Source of the DNA: Rugamonas fusca | GTDB lineage: Bacteria > Pseudomonadota > Gammaproteobacteria > Burkholderiales > Burkholderiaceae_D | Length of the DNA: 64,000 nucleotides | Direction: 5' to 3' | Assembly: GCF_014042365.1 (NCBI RefSeq) | Contig: NZ_JACEZS010000015.1 | Span: forward strand, 84,100-148,099 | Shown: positions 8,519-16,758 of the stretch, in pieces | Position numbering within the stretch: the first letter of the stretch is position 1 | Layout of the letters: each line of letters begins with the position of its first letter | Notes under the pieces: generated by a model | The model's input: only the letters and a program-made list of their open reading frames with translations | The model's database searches: none | What the model was told of the DNA's origin: nothing | Translations under genes and position numbers: made by a program

Positions 8519-9972
8519 ATTTCATCAGCATGAACCTGGTTACGATGATGTACCTGATCGCCTCGGTGTGCTTCATCCAGGCGCTCAAGGGGCTGTCCTC
8601 GCCGGCCACGGCCCGCACCGGTAATGCGTTCGGCATGTCGGGCATGGCGATCGCCTTCGTCACGACGCTGGCGCTGATCCTCAAGCTCAAGGCCGAGGTG
8701 GAGCAGGGCTCCATGGGCTTCGCGCTGGTGGCGCTGGGCGTGGTGGTCGGCGGTGGCATCGGCGCCACGCTGGCCAGGAAGGTCGAGATGACCAAGATGC
8801 CGGAACTGGTGGCGGCAATGCACTCGCTGATCGGCCTGGCCGCCGTCTGCATCGCCGTGGCCGCCGTGTCGGAGCCGCACGCCTTCGGCATCGCCGGTGT
8901 GGGCGAGGCGCTGCCGTTCGGTAACCGCATCGAACTGTTCATCGGCACCTTCGTGGGCGCCATCACCTTCTCCGGCTCCGTGATCGCGTTCGGCAAGCTG
9001 TCGGGCAAGTACAAGTTCCGCCTGTTCCAGGGCGCGCCCGTGAACTTCGCGGGCCAGCACATGCTGAACCTGATCCTGGCCATCGTGATGGTGGGCCTGG
9101 GCCTGGTGTTCGTGACGGCCGGCGGCACGGAACCGGCATGGCTGCCGTTCCTGGTCATGACGGCCATCGCCTTCGTGCTCGGCGTGCTGATCATCATCCC
9201 GATCGGCGGTGCCGATATGCCGGTGGTGGTGTCGATGCTGAACTCGTACTCGGGCTGGGCCGCTGCCGGTATTGGCTTCTCGCTCAATAACGCCATGCTG
9301 ATCATCGCCGGTTCGCTGGTCGGTTCCTCCGGCGCGATCCTGTCCTACATCATGTGCAAGGCCATGAACCGCTCGTTCTTCAACGTGATCCTGGGCGGCT
9401 TCGGCGGCGACGCCGCCGAGAGCGGTCCGGCGGGCGCGAAGGAGCAGCGTCCCGTCAAATCCGGCTCGGCCGACGACGCGGCGTTCATCATGTCGAACGC
9501 GGAAACCGTCATCATCGTGCCCGGCTACGGCCTGGCCGTGGCGCGCGCCCAGCACTCGCTGAAGGAACTGGTCGAGAAGCTGACCCACAAGGGTGTGACC
9601 GTGAAGTACGCGATCCACCCGGTGGCGGGCCGCATGCCCGGCCACATGAACGTGCTGCTGGCGGAAGCCGAAGTGCCATACGACCAGGTGTTCGAGATGG
9701 AGGACATCAACGGCGAATTCGGCCAGACCGACGTGGTGCTGGTGCTGGGCGCGAACGACGTGGTCAACCCGGCCGCCAAGGATCCCAAGTCGCCGATCGC
9801 CGGCATGCCCATCCTGGAGGCGTACAAGGCCAAGAGCATCATCGTCAACAAGCGTTCCATGGCGTCCGGCTATGCGGGCCTGGACAATGACCTGTTCTAC
9901 CAGCCCAACACGATGATGGTGTTCGGCGATGCGAAGAAGGTCATCGAGGACATGGTGAAAGCGGTCGACTAA
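8515..9972 (+). CDS. pntB: NAD(P) transhydrogenase, subunit beta
   Basis: A 485-residue protein. Residues 1-280 are the membrane domain II with about nine helices that carries the proton path; residues 300-485 are domain III, which binds NADP(H). Domain III motifs include [34 protein letters not shown], the [16 protein letters not shown] loop and [13 protein letters not shown]. The ATG overlaps the pntAB stop by four bases, so translation is coupled. A strong intrinsic terminator follows 20 bases after the stop codon. Confidence 0.95.
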   Translation: MNFISMNLVTMMYLIASVCFIQALKGLSSPATARTGNAFGMSGMAIAFVTTLALILKLKAEVEQGSMGFALVALGVVVGGGIGATLARKVEMTKMPELVAAMHSLIGLAAVCIAVAAVSEPHAFGIAGVGEALPFGNRIELFIGTFVGAITFSGSVIAFGKLSGKYKFRLFQGAPVNFAGQHMLNLILAIVMVGLGLVFVTAGGTEPAWLPFLVMTAIAFVLGVLIIIPIGGADMPVVVSMLNSYSGWAAAGIGFSLNNAMLIIAGSLVGSSGAILSYIMCKAMNRSFFNVILGGFGGDAAESGPAGAKEQRPVKSGSADDAAFIMSNAETVIIVPGYGLAVARAQHSLKELVEKLTHKGVTVKYAIHPVAGRMPGHMNVLLAEAEVPYDQVFEMEDINGEFGQTDVVLVLGANDVVNPAAKDPKSPIAGMPILEAYKAKSIIVNKRSMASGYAGLDNDLFYQPNTMMVFGDAKKVIEDMVKAVD

Positions 9973-9992
9973 GCCGCGTTGCCATGGCACGA

Positions 9993-10030
9993 AAAGCCGC
10001 ACCTGCCTGATGGCGGTGCGGCTTTTTTTT
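9993..10030 (+). terminator. Rho-independent terminator of the pnt operon
   Basis: AAAGCCGCACC pairs with GGTGCGGCTTT (arms 9993-10003 and 10015-10025) around an 11-base loop, followed by a run of eight T. It lies directly after pntB. Confidence 0.85.
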
Positions 10031-10050
10031 GATCTGATCTGGCAACCTCA

Positions 10051-10082
10051 ATGTGCTACCATGTGGTGATCATGTAACACAT
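10051..10082. promoter_or_regulatory. Inverted repeat, candidate operator of the RHH/RelE toxin-antitoxin pair
   Basis: ATGTGCTAC (10051-10059) and GTAACACAT (10074-10082) form an inverted repeat with 8 of 9 pairs matching; inner CATGTG / CACATG copies (10060-10065, 10078-10083) add symmetry. It lies 12 bases before the antitoxin start, where such antitoxins bind their own promoter. Confidence 0.5.
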
Positions 10083-10094
10083 GGGAACCAGATC

Positions 10095-10385
10095 ATGAGT
10101 GACGCAACCTTTACCTTCCGCGTCGATGCGAGTCTGAAAGATCAATTCACCACGGCTGCCAAGGCTCGCGACCGTACCGGCGCGCAGCTGCTGCGCGACT
10201 TCATGCGCGACTTCGTCCGACAGCAGCAGGAAGCGGCTGAATATGACGCCTGGTTCCGCAGACAAGTGCAGATCGGCCTGGATTCGGCCAATGCGGGCGA
10301 CCTGATTCCAGCCGAAGAGGTCGAAGCTGAAGCCGCCGCCTGGCGCGCGGAGACGCGGCGCAAGATGGCCGGCGCTAAGTCGTGA
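10095..10385 (+). CDS. Ribbon-helix-helix antitoxin of a RelE/ParE-type pair
   Basis: A 96-residue protein. Residues 1-45 form a ribbon-helix-helix DNA-binding fold (TFTFRVDASLKDQF, then TGAQLLRDFMRDFVRQ). The rest is charged helix (YDAWFRRQVQIGLDSANAG), the arm that wraps the toxin. It should neutralise the toxin made by the next gene and repress the operon through the palindrome upstream. The start at 10095 fits the family; a GTG at 10053 lies inside the palindrome and was rejected. The stop overlaps the toxin start by four bases. Confidence 0.8.
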   Translation: MSDATFTFRVDASLKDQFTTAAKARDRTGAQLLRDFMRDFVRQQQEAAEYDAWFRRQVQIGLDSANAGDLIPAEEVEAEAAAWRAETRRKMAGAKS

Positions 10386-10666
10386 AGCTGGTTTGGACCC
10401 GGCCGGCCAGCCTGGATCGGAAGGAAATCCGCGAATACATCGCACAAGACAACCCGGCCGCCGCGCTCGCGCTCGATGCGTTGCTGGGAACTATGGCCGG
10501 CCGCCTGGCCGATCATCCCGGCCTGGGCAAGCCTGGCCGCGTCGCCGGCACCCGCGAGCTGGTGGCGCATCAGCACTACATCCTCCTCTATGACACCGCC
10601 GGCGACCAGGTGCGTGTGCTGCGCGTGCTGCACACCGCCCGCCAGTGGCCGCCGTCGCACTATTGA
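10382..10666 (+). CDS. RelE/ParE-family toxin
   Basis: A 94-residue protein starting with GTG inside the antitoxin stop (GTGA). It shows the family pattern: LVWTRPASLDRKEIREYIAQ, then RLADHPGLGKPGRVAGTREL and a terminal HYILLYDTAGDQVRVLRVLH. Toxins of this fold either cleave mRNA on the ribosome (RelE) or poison gyrase (ParE); which applies cannot be told, though LADHPGLGKPGR is common in the ParE/RelE-like chromosomal group. All core elements are intact. The 3' end overlaps the convergent gene on the other strand by seven bases. Confidence 0.82.
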   Translation: MKLVWTRPASLDRKEIREYIAQDNPAAALALDALLGTMAGRLADHPGLGKPGRVAGTRELVAHQHYILLYDTAGDQVRVLRVLHTARQWPPSHY

Positions 10667-10992
10667 CAACGTTGCGCCACTTCACCACCGAAGTGCAGCA
10701 TATGTTCGACATGCACCTTGATCTGACCAGCCAGGCCGGCGAACTCCTTGCTCAGCGCGCGCGCCGATTCGTCGCTGATGCCTTCCACAATTATGCAATG
10801 CTCGTAGCAGCCGGCCCGGCGCACGATCACCCATTTCTCCACGCGCGCCTGGGCGCGTTGCAACACCGCTTCCACCTCGCTGGCAATGGGGGCGTTGGTA
10901 TCGAGCAGGAGATGAAACGTGTGCGTCAGGCGGTACTGGCTGCGCCAGGCGCTGATGTCATGAGAGGAAGGGCGGGACGCTTGAGTGTTCAT
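10660..10992 (-). CDS. Small conserved-looking protein of unknown function (ACT-like pattern)
   Basis: A 110-residue protein of unrecognised family. The central part alternates strands and helices: THTFHLLLDTNAPI, ASEVEAVLQRAQARVEKWVIVRR, then ESARALSKEFAGLAGQIKVHVEHML. This beta-alpha-beta layout resembles a regulatory ACT or ferredoxin-like fold, but that is a guess. The start at 10992 (MNTQASRP) has GGAG 9 bases upstream; the frame stays open further up. About 130 bases of GC-rich, potentially structured leader precede it. There is no signal peptide or membrane segment. Confidence 0.55.
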   Translation of the reverse strand: MNTQASRPSSHDISAWRSQYRLTHTFHLLLDTNAPIASEVEAVLQRAQARVEKWVIVRRAGCYEHCIIVEGISDESARALSKEFAGLAGQIKVHVEHMLHFGGEVAQRCQ

Positions 10993-11208
10993 GGTGACTC
11001 CGGAATGCTTGGCCCGATTCGGAGCAACCCATGTCGCGCCCGCTTCGTTGCCGTTAATAGGCCGCATCGCCGTGATGGCTTCCACCTTGCCCGGGTAGGC
11101 AGGTTGGCGTCGGGGTAAACCGACTCTTGATGCAAATTCGCTGATGACCAGACCTTGCTAAAAAATCCGATATACAGAACTTGGTGTTCAATATAACGGA
11201 ATTTCGTT

Positions 11209-11469
11209 GTGGCGGCAATAGGGCACTGGAATGATGTACAAACCATCAACAACGAAGCACTTGAGTGCATGGCGCAGGCGAGCGGAACGACGAAGGGGGA
11301 TATCTTGTGTAAGGCGCTAGCCTTGCTCGAGGTCGCATCGGAGGCGAGGAAACAGGGAAAACGAATTGCCATCCTGACCAAGGATAAGCAGGTGGTGACT
11401 GAAATCGTGGGGGGTAACCTTTACGGAGTCGCCATGATGATCGATCTGGATCGCTCCGTCGTATCCTGA
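11209..11469 (+). CDS. Small protein resembling orphan ribbon-helix-helix antitoxins
   Basis: An 86-residue frame starting with GTG. The segment TTKGDILCKALALLEVASEA, followed by RKQGKRIAILTKDKQVVTEI, matches the tail of small CopG-like proteins in which a helix is followed by a lysine-rich beta hairpin. The N-terminal strand expected for DNA binding is weak. No toxin gene is adjacent. Its last few codons overlap, on the opposite strand, the start of a transposase remnant, so its C-terminus may have been altered by insertion. Function uncertain. Confidence 0.4.
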   Translation: MAAIGHWNDVQTINNEALECMAQASGTTKGDILCKALALLEVASEARKQGKRIAILTKDKQVVTEIVGGNLYGVAMMIDLDRSVVS

Positions 11470-11700
11470 ATGTGAATGCACAGCACCACCGGCTGCGCAC
11501 CCATCCGCTCCTGTGTCCGCGCCCAGTGCGGCGCCAGAATATCCTCCCATGCCACGTCCGTGTTGCGCAGGAAGCGGTACGCCGCTACCGTTTCGCTCCA
11601 GCTATCGCATGCATCGGGATGCTGGCCACCGGCATGCCAAAGTTTACGAGGGGGACGTGCAAGTCATTGAACGTAAACGATTTTCCGAGATGGGTATAAC
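11443..11700 (-). pseudogene. IS4/Tn5-type transposase N-terminal remnant, frameshifted
   Basis: On the minus strand, one frame reads GMPVASIP and, after a one-base shift, a second reads CDSWSETVAAYRFLRN, WEDILAPHWARTQERM and PVVLCIH, then QDTTE. This is the N-terminal DNA-binding domain of Tn5-like (IS4 family) transposases, whose usual pattern is ACxxWxETxAAYRF, LAPHW and PVVLCIQDTTE. A six-base repeat gives two extra residues before QDTTE. The catalytic domain is missing: similarity ends near 11443, at the end of the small ORF on the other strand. The piece is a decayed insertion-sequence fragment. Confidence 0.6.
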
Positions 11701-12160
11701 GCCATGGATTTGGCCTCCAATCCTTACTCATTCAGATGAATAGGATTGCGTCCTGAACGTGGGCCAATCTCCGATACAAATGATGCGGCCAGTGAGGGCA
11801 ATTTTTCGCAACTCCGCCTCATTTGCGTGGCCGACTGCATGAGCAAGCTTATTCCTGCCACGCCGTGTCCACACAGTCGAAAATATTTTTGTGGATACTA
11901 ATTGTGAACTTGTTCGATAAACCATGTCGCGCCCCCGCGGTATGCGCATGAATGTTTCCGATTGCATCAGACTTTCATGAATATAGGCGTCAAAAGTTAG
12001 CAAGAGAAAATATATTTCGAATAAAAAATAATAATTTCATTGCACACATGCTTTTTGAAAAAAAGAATAATTTTTACTTTGATAAGCTGGCTTGCCGTAC
12101 TGGCGAATTTGATATCTTTGCTTACAGCCGTAAGCATAAAAAACTTTTTAGGGGTATATC
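11701..12160. other. AT-rich non-coding stretch before the PEP-CTERM gene
   Basis: No convincing gene is present. Base composition falls sharply between 11950 and 12150, with many A/T runs, unlike the flanking DNA. Short frames here (for example at 11728-12003 on the minus strand) lack family resemblance. The stretch probably holds leftover insertion DNA and the promoter of the gene at 12161; no sigma-54 or sigma-70 consensus was clear. Confidence 0.45.
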
Positions 12161-12652
12161 ATGAAATTGAAATTCATTGCCGCAAGTGTGCTCGCATTCG
12201 CCGCGCTCAGCGCGAACGCGGCCAACCAGTCGTTCACTATCGCCCCCGGCGTCACGTTCGACTTTAACGGCCTGGCCCTGCCAGGCGATGGCTTGCTGTC
12301 GGGAGGCTCCGACGTGATCACCTTTGGCGGGCTCGCGACCGGCGCCTATGAGGCCGTGCTGTCCTATAGCGGCAACTATGTGGACATCACTTCCGCCTCG
12401 CTCAATGGCATGACGCCGAATGCACTGATTGCCGGGACAAAAACCAGCCTGGGCAGCTTCGACATTATCGGCCTGTCGCCATTTACGCTGACGTTGAACG
12501 GCATCGCCGGCGCATCGCCCCTGGCAGCGTATTCCGGCCACATCACCGTGTCGGCCGTGCCGGAACCGTCCGGCTATGTGTTGCTGATGCTGGGCCTGGG
12601 TGTGCTGGGCCTGACCATCTCGCGCAAAGCGCCCAAGCAGAAGTTCGAATAA
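12161..12652 (+). CDS. PEP-CTERM sorting-domain secreted protein (FxDxF-like)
   Basis: A 163-residue exported protein. An N-terminal signal peptide ends near AALSANA-A (residues 1-20). The middle is a beta-rich, small-residue domain (VDITSASLNGM, FTLTLNGIAGASPL). The C-terminus is a complete PEP-CTERM sorting tail: VPEPSG, a hydrophobic helix LLMLGLGVLGLTI, and a basic end SRKAPKQK. Such tails are recognised by exosortase and tie surface or matrix proteins to exopolysaccharide production. The arrangement resembles the FxDxF family common in Massilia-like bacteria. No exosortase gene is in the window. It converges on the KaiC-like gene. Confidence 0.75.
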   Translation: MKLKFIAASVLAFAALSANAANQSFTIAPGVTFDFNGLALPGDGLLSGGSDVITFGGLATGAYEAVLSYSGNYVDITSASLNGMTPNALIAGTKTSLGSFDIIGLSPFTLTLNGIAGASPLAAYSGHITVSAVPEPSGYVLLMLGLGVLGLTISRKAPKQKFE

Positions 12653-12660
12653 GCGTAAGC

Positions 12661-12687
12661 GGGCAGCGAGAAAACATCTGGCTGCCC
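12661..12687. terminator. Stem-loop between convergent genes
   Basis: GGGCAGC (12661-12667) pairs with GCTGCCC (12681-12687) around a 13-base loop. It lies 8 bases after the PEP-CTERM gene. No T-run follows, so it is at best a weak terminator. Confidence 0.35.
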
Positions 12688-12739
12688 AACCGTACGCGCG
12701 CCTTGCCGCGTCACCTCGTCCTGCCTGCGCAGCACGAGT

Positions 12740-14194
12740 TCAGTTCCGCGGCCCCTGCCGCCCCACTTCCGGCTGACCCGACAGGATGCCCTGATAGTCG
12801 CTCAGCGTCGCGCCGATGGTGATCTGGTCGGTGCCGATGTCGAAGAAGCGGATATCCTTGCTGTGATCGCTGCCCCGTACCTTGACCACGGAAATCACGC
12901 GCTTGAGCTGCCCGCCCAGTTCGACATAGCGATGCATGACGATGGCGTCGGCCAGGAAGGCGTTGCCGTAGGTGCTGAAACGCAGCGCCGAATACTGGTC
13001 CTCCAGCTCGGCCGTCATCAGCACGGTGACGCCCATGCCCGTCAGCACCGCCACCAGGCGGTACAGCGATTCACGGAAATCTTCGCGGAACACCGATGCC
13101 AGCGTCAACTCGAAGCCGGCCAGCGAATCGATCACCACGCGGGTGGCCTTGGTGCGCTCGATCAGGCTGACCATGTCGCTCAGGATTTCATCGAGCGACA
13201 GATCAAGCGTGCGGGTGTTGATCACCCCGACCATGCCGCCGGCGACCAGTGTGCTGAGCTGCCGGCTCAACAACTGGTTCGGGCTCTTTTCGAAGGCCGC
13301 GATCACGCCCCGTTCGCCGAGGCGCGCGCCTTCGGCCAGGAACTGGGTCGCCATCACGGTCTTGCCCGAGCCGGACGGTCCCACCACCAGCATCGCATAG
13401 CCAGCCGGCAGGCCGCCGCCCAGCATCTCGTCGAGCGCCGGCACGCCGGTCGACAAGCGGGTCTCGCCGCCGATGCTGACCTCCGCGCCGGCCTTGACCA
13501 CGGCGCGCGAAAAGATCTCGATGCCGTTGCCGCCGATGCGGAAGGTGTGCACGCCCAGGCTCTGGGCCTGGCCACGCATTTTCACGACCTGGATCTTGCG
13601 CACCATGGCATCGCGGTGTACCTGTTGGGACAGCCACAGGATGCCGTCGGCCACCGTAAACACGGGACTCGATTCCGCCTCCGGCGTCAGGTATTCACCG
13701 ATCAGGAAGGTCGTCGCCAGCCAGCTGGTCATCTGCATGCCGAGTTGCTGCACAAAGTGTTGCAGGCCGTCGGCCTTGGCATCGGTCGCGCCTGACTGCA
13801 CCACGGAACGGAACGAATCGACAAACACCAGGCTGGGACTGAAAGCCTGCACCTCGGCCGAAATGCGCGCCAGCACGCGGTCAAAGTCGCCGTCCAACAA
13901 TTCGCTGGCAAGGTTGACGAACTTGATCGACTGGTTGATCTTGGCGGCATCAAAGAACGGGAACTGCTGCTGGTAGCGCAGCATCTTCAGGGGTGGCTCA
14001 CCCAGCACGGTAAAGAACAGCGCACGCCGATCGGGGCTGGCCAGCGAGAACATGATCTGGTGCGCCATCGTCGTCTTGCCGCTGCCCGGCGTCCCCGCCA
14101 GCAAGTTGAAGGAGTATTCGGGAATGCCGCCGCCCAGCAAGGCATCCAGGCCCGGCACGCCGGTGGGCAGGCGTCGTATGTCGACTTTTTTCAT
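12740..14194 (-). CDS. KaiC-like double RecA-fold ATPase
   Basis: A 484-residue tandem ATPase of the KaiC/RadA group. The N-domain has LPTGVPGLDALLGGGIP, P-loop AGTPGSGKTT, and LVFVDSF; the C-domain has LSTGVPALDEMLGGGLPAG, P-loop VGPSGSGKT and TRVVIDSLAGFE. In the C-domain the FST pair near residues 407-408 aligns with the Ser-Thr autophosphorylation site of cyanobacterial KaiC, followed by VVKVRGSDHSKDIRFF. Such proteins outside cyanobacteria act as signalling hubs or clocks of unknown output. No kaiA or kaiB is present. The gene overlaps the upstream helical-protein gene by four bases and lies downstream of a histidine kinase gene on the same strand. Confidence 0.85.
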   Translation of the reverse strand: MKKVDIRRLPTGVPGLDALLGGGIPEYSFNLLAGTPGSGKTTMAHQIMFSLASPDRRALFFTVLGEPPLKMLRYQQQFPFFDAAKINQSIKFVNLASELLDGDFDRVLARISAEVQAFSPSLVFVDSFRSVVQSGATDAKADGLQHFVQQLGMQMTSWLATTFLIGEYLTPEAESSPVFTVADGILWLSQQVHRDAMVRKIQVVKMRGQAQSLGVHTFRIGGNGIEIFSRAVVKAGAEVSIGGETRLSTGVPALDEMLGGGLPAGYAMLVVGPSGSGKTVMATQFLAEGARLGERGVIAAFEKSPNQLLSRQLSTLVAGGMVGVINTRTLDLSLDEILSDMVSLIERTKATRVVIDSLAGFELTLASVFREDFRESLYRLVAVLTGMGVTVLMTAELEDQYSALRFSTYGNAFLADAIVMHRYVELGGQLKRVISVVKVRGSDHSKDIRFFDIGTDQITIGATLSDYQGILSGQPEVGRQGPRN

Positions 14195-14610
14195 GCTTGA
14201 GACTCCGATACAACGGGGTTTTCCGTGTCATCCCCCCAAGCCGCACGCAGGATGCTGGATGTGACGAGTTCGCCGATGAGTAAGGTTAAGATGTCGATGA
14301 AAGTGCACAGCAGTGCAATGCTGGCCTCGCTCGCGACGGGCATGGATTGTTCCTGCAAGCGTTGCTCCAGCTGCGAGAACGGCGTTTTCCCCTCGTCGTG
14401 CTCCGGCTCGGCCAGCCACGGATAAGCGGCGCCGACCTGGTGCAGGCTGCGGGCGTACAGCGCATCGAAACCGCGCTCGCCGATGATGGCGGTGAGATGT
14501 TGCGCCAGCGCGCGCGACAGCGCCGCGCTGGCCGCGGGCACGCGCGAGCGATCGCGCGACACCGCAATCCGGACTATCCTGTGCCAATGCTGTTCGGTCA
14601 AGGCCATCAT
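14191..14610 (-). CDS. Small helical protein coupled to the KaiC-like ATPase
   Basis: A 139-residue protein of unrecognised family. It is predicted almost entirely helical (SAALSRALAQHLTAIIGERG, FDALYARSLHQVGAAYPWL, a hydrophobic SIALLCTFIDILTLLIGELV helix near residues 95-118). The long hydrophobic helix could be a membrane anchor or a packing face. Its stop overlaps the KaiC-like start by four bases (ATGA), so the two should be made together, and a regulator or adaptor role for the ATPase is inferred. Start could be 14610 or 14607 (double Met). Confidence 0.6.
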   Translation of the reverse strand: MMALTEQHWHRIVRIAVSRDRSRVPAASAALSRALAQHLTAIIGERGFDALYARSLHQVGAAYPWLAEPEHDEGKTPFSQLEQRLQEQSMPVASEASIALLCTFIDILTLLIGELVTSSILRAAWGDDTENPVVSESQA

Positions 14611-14790
14611 CCCGTTAGGTTCTTCGATTTGGCGTTTCGCATGCCGCTGGCGTCCACCGGTGACAGCGCCTGACGAAAAAATGACGTCGGCGCGGACGTC
14701 CATGTCGCGGCACCCGGCCATCTGCGCGCGATGGATGGGATAGTATTATGTCAAAGCGCTGCGGCAGCGTACGCGCTATCCCTCAGTCAG

Positions 14791-15873
14791 TCAAGCTGGT
14801 CGACTCTGCTCACGCAGCGGCGTCGGCAGCAGTCCGGCCGCACGGGGGAGCTGCCAGCACGCATCGGACGTGGCAGACGCCGCTAACGGGGCCGCGGCCA
14901 CGGCCGGGGGCGGCGCCAGCGGCAGATACACGCTGAACGCGCTGCCCTTGCCGCTGCCCTCGCTATACACCCTGACCGAGCCGCCATGCAGTTCCGCGAT
15001 CCGACGCACCAGCGACAGTCCGATGCCGAGGCCGCCAAGCGCCCGATGCAGCGGACGCGGGCCCTGGGTGAACAAATCGAAGATCTGCGGCTGCAGCTCC
15101 GGCGCGATGCCGGCGCCATCATCGCTGACAGTGACGACGGCATTGCTGCCCTCGGCCCTCGCGCGGATGGCGATGTGGCCATGCTGCGGCGTGAATTTGC
15201 TGGCATTGAGCAGCAGATTGGACAGCGCCTGGGTCAGCCGGTCCAGATCGCCGTCCACGCACAACGGTTCCGCAGGCAGATCGAGCGACAGTTGCTGGCC
15301 GCGCTCGGTCAACAGGGGCTGGCCGATCTCGACCGCCCCCTGGATCGCATCCCTCAGCGACAGGCGAGAACGGGCGATGGTGATCTTGTCCATCCTGACG
15401 CGCGATGCGTCCATCAGGTCGTCGACCAGCCGCACCAGCAGCGCCACCTGCCGTTCGATGATGTCATGCAGTATGGTCAGGTCGGGACGGTGTCCGGCCA
15501 GCTCGCCGATCAGGTGATTGGCCATGATGATCGGATGCAGGGGGTTGCGCAATTCGTGCGCCAGCATGGCGAAGAACTCCATCTGCTGGCGGTTGACCGC
15601 CTCGGCCGCCTGCTGCATGTCGCGCGCGCCGAAGATCGCCAGCACCAGTTGCTCGTTGGCCGCCTGCAACCGGGGTACCAGCTTGGCGTAGGTGTCGTGA
15701 CGCTCCTTCAGTGCATTGTGTTTTTCCGTCATGTGCAGCAGATCGCCGATGGTGCGGCGCAACTGGCGCACCTCCAGCTGGCGGAAGGTCTGCCAGTCCG
15801 TCAGCTCGGTGGTGGAACGCGCCGGCGCGCCGGCCCCGATGGGCGGCTCAATAGGTGCCTCTTTATGCATCAT
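14791..15873 (-). CDS. Sensor histidine kinase without membrane segments
   Basis: A 360-residue cytoplasmic kinase. After a coiled-coil N-terminal region (residues 25-110) come the phospho-acceptor box MLAHELRNPLHPI, N-box LSNLLLNASKFT, DDGAGIAPE, and GLGIGLSLVRRIAELHG. No PAS, GAF or transmembrane input domain is recognisable, so the signal must come by protein contact. The ATG at 15873 has GAGGT upstream; the frame extends to 15939 with no conserved residues. It precedes the helical-protein and KaiC-like genes on the same strand (180-base gap), which suggests one signalling module. Confidence 0.85.
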   Translation of the reverse strand: MMHKEAPIEPPIGAGAPARSTTELTDWQTFRQLEVRQLRRTIGDLLHMTEKHNALKERHDTYAKLVPRLQAANEQLVLAIFGARDMQQAAEAVNRQQMEFFAMLAHELRNPLHPIIMANHLIGELAGHRPDLTILHDIIERQVALLVRLVDDLMDASRVRMDKITIARSRLSLRDAIQGAVEIGQPLLTERGQQLSLDLPAEPLCVDGDLDRLTQALSNLLLNASKFTPQHGHIAIRARAEGSNAVVTVSDDGAGIAPELQPQIFDLFTQGPRPLHRALGGLGIGLSLVRRIAELHGGSVRVYSEGSGKGSAFSVYLPLAPPPAVAAAPLAASATSDACWQLPRAAGLLPTPLREQSRPA

Positions 15874-16081
15874 CTCATTGACCTCACAGCCAATCCATAA
15901 GCCCCTGCGCACGCGAACAATCGTATTATCGCCGCGCACGGCAGCCTTGCCACTGCCTACAGAGTTAAAACGTATTTCACCATACCTGAAATGGCAAACT
16001 ATGTAAGCTTATAAATTTAAATAGAATCTTAAACAATCGCACATGCAAGCTATGAGCCCTTCCCCGCCATGCCGGGGGCGC

Positions 16082-16444
16082 TCAGCGCGCCGGCACCACC
16101 AGCACCGTGTCGCCCGTCCTGCCCTTGGCGCCGGTATCGCCCGTGGCACCAGCATCGCCGGTCTGCCCCTTCGCTCCATCGGCGCCAGCGGCGCCGCCTG
16201 CGCCGGTCTGGCCGGTGGCGCCCGTGGCCCCGGTGGCGCCGGGCGCGGCATCGGCACCGGCAGCGCCCGTCGCTCCCGTGGCGCCGGTGGTGCCACTCGC
16301 GGCGCTGGCCCCGGTGGCCCCGGTGGCGCCGGTAGGGCCGGCGGGACCGGCAACAACCTGGATCACGGGTGGCGGTGCCTCACGCTGGCACGCACTCAAC
16401 GCAGCGGCGGCGCACAACATGCAAACAATTAGGATGGGTTTCAT
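16082..16444 (-). CDS. Lipoprotein with collagen-like Gly-X-Y repeats
   Basis: A 120-residue protein. The signal peptide ends in a lipobox (AAALSAC at about residues 14-20), so it should be lipid-anchored. After a short proline-rich linker, nearly the whole chain is Gly-x-x repeats, many of them GATGATGA or GQTGDAG-type, about 28 triplets, ending in a short VLVVPAR tail. Bacterial collagen-like repeats form triple helices and often occur in surface or biofilm proteins. The gene is highly GC-rich and repetitive, so repeat number may vary between strains. No clear terminator follows. Confidence 0.75.
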   Translation of the reverse strand: MKPILIVCMLCAAAALSACQREAPPPVIQVVAGPAGPTGATGATGASAASGTTGATGATGAAGADAAPGATGATGATGQTGAGGAAGADGAKGQTGDAGATGDTGAKGRTGDTVLVVPAR

Positions 16445-16758
16445 GACGTTTCCTTTAAAGACAGTTTTTGGCCTGCCAAACACGGAAGGGGGCGCCAAGA
16501 CGCCAACCTCAGCGCTCAGTCGCGCCGCTGCCGCCCCATCAACCGCGGCTCGGCGCCAGTGGCGCTGATGGCACGACAGATGCGGCAGGGGGGCCGGTTC
16601 TCCAGCGCGCACCGCCTTGCCTTCGTTATGCGGTCTCGACAGGCTGCGGGCTGGTCTGTCCCATCATGCGCGCACACGTTGGCCGCCGGAGTAGGATGGC
16701 GTGCAGTGTCCGCGTAGGAGAACACAACGCAAACCACCCTGGCGGGAAATGCCTCAGC

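Noticed and set aside
11100..11208. Known riboswitch classes (glycine, SAH, cobalamin, TPP) in the leader between two small genes
   Set aside because: None of the conserved cores I know could be matched; a generic structured leader cannot be excluded.
11728..12003. 91-codon minus-strand frame in the AT-rich gap
   Set aside because: No ribosome binding site or recognisable pattern; composition fits random AT-rich sequence.
12740..14194. The KaiC-like gene as radA or a DNA-repair recombinase
   Set aside because: It has two RecA-type domains, the KaiC Ser-Thr pair and no zinc finger or Lon-like domain.
16082..16400. Short tandem DNA repeat as a non-coding satellite
   Set aside because: The repeats keep a Gly-X-Y reading frame behind a signal peptide and lipobox.
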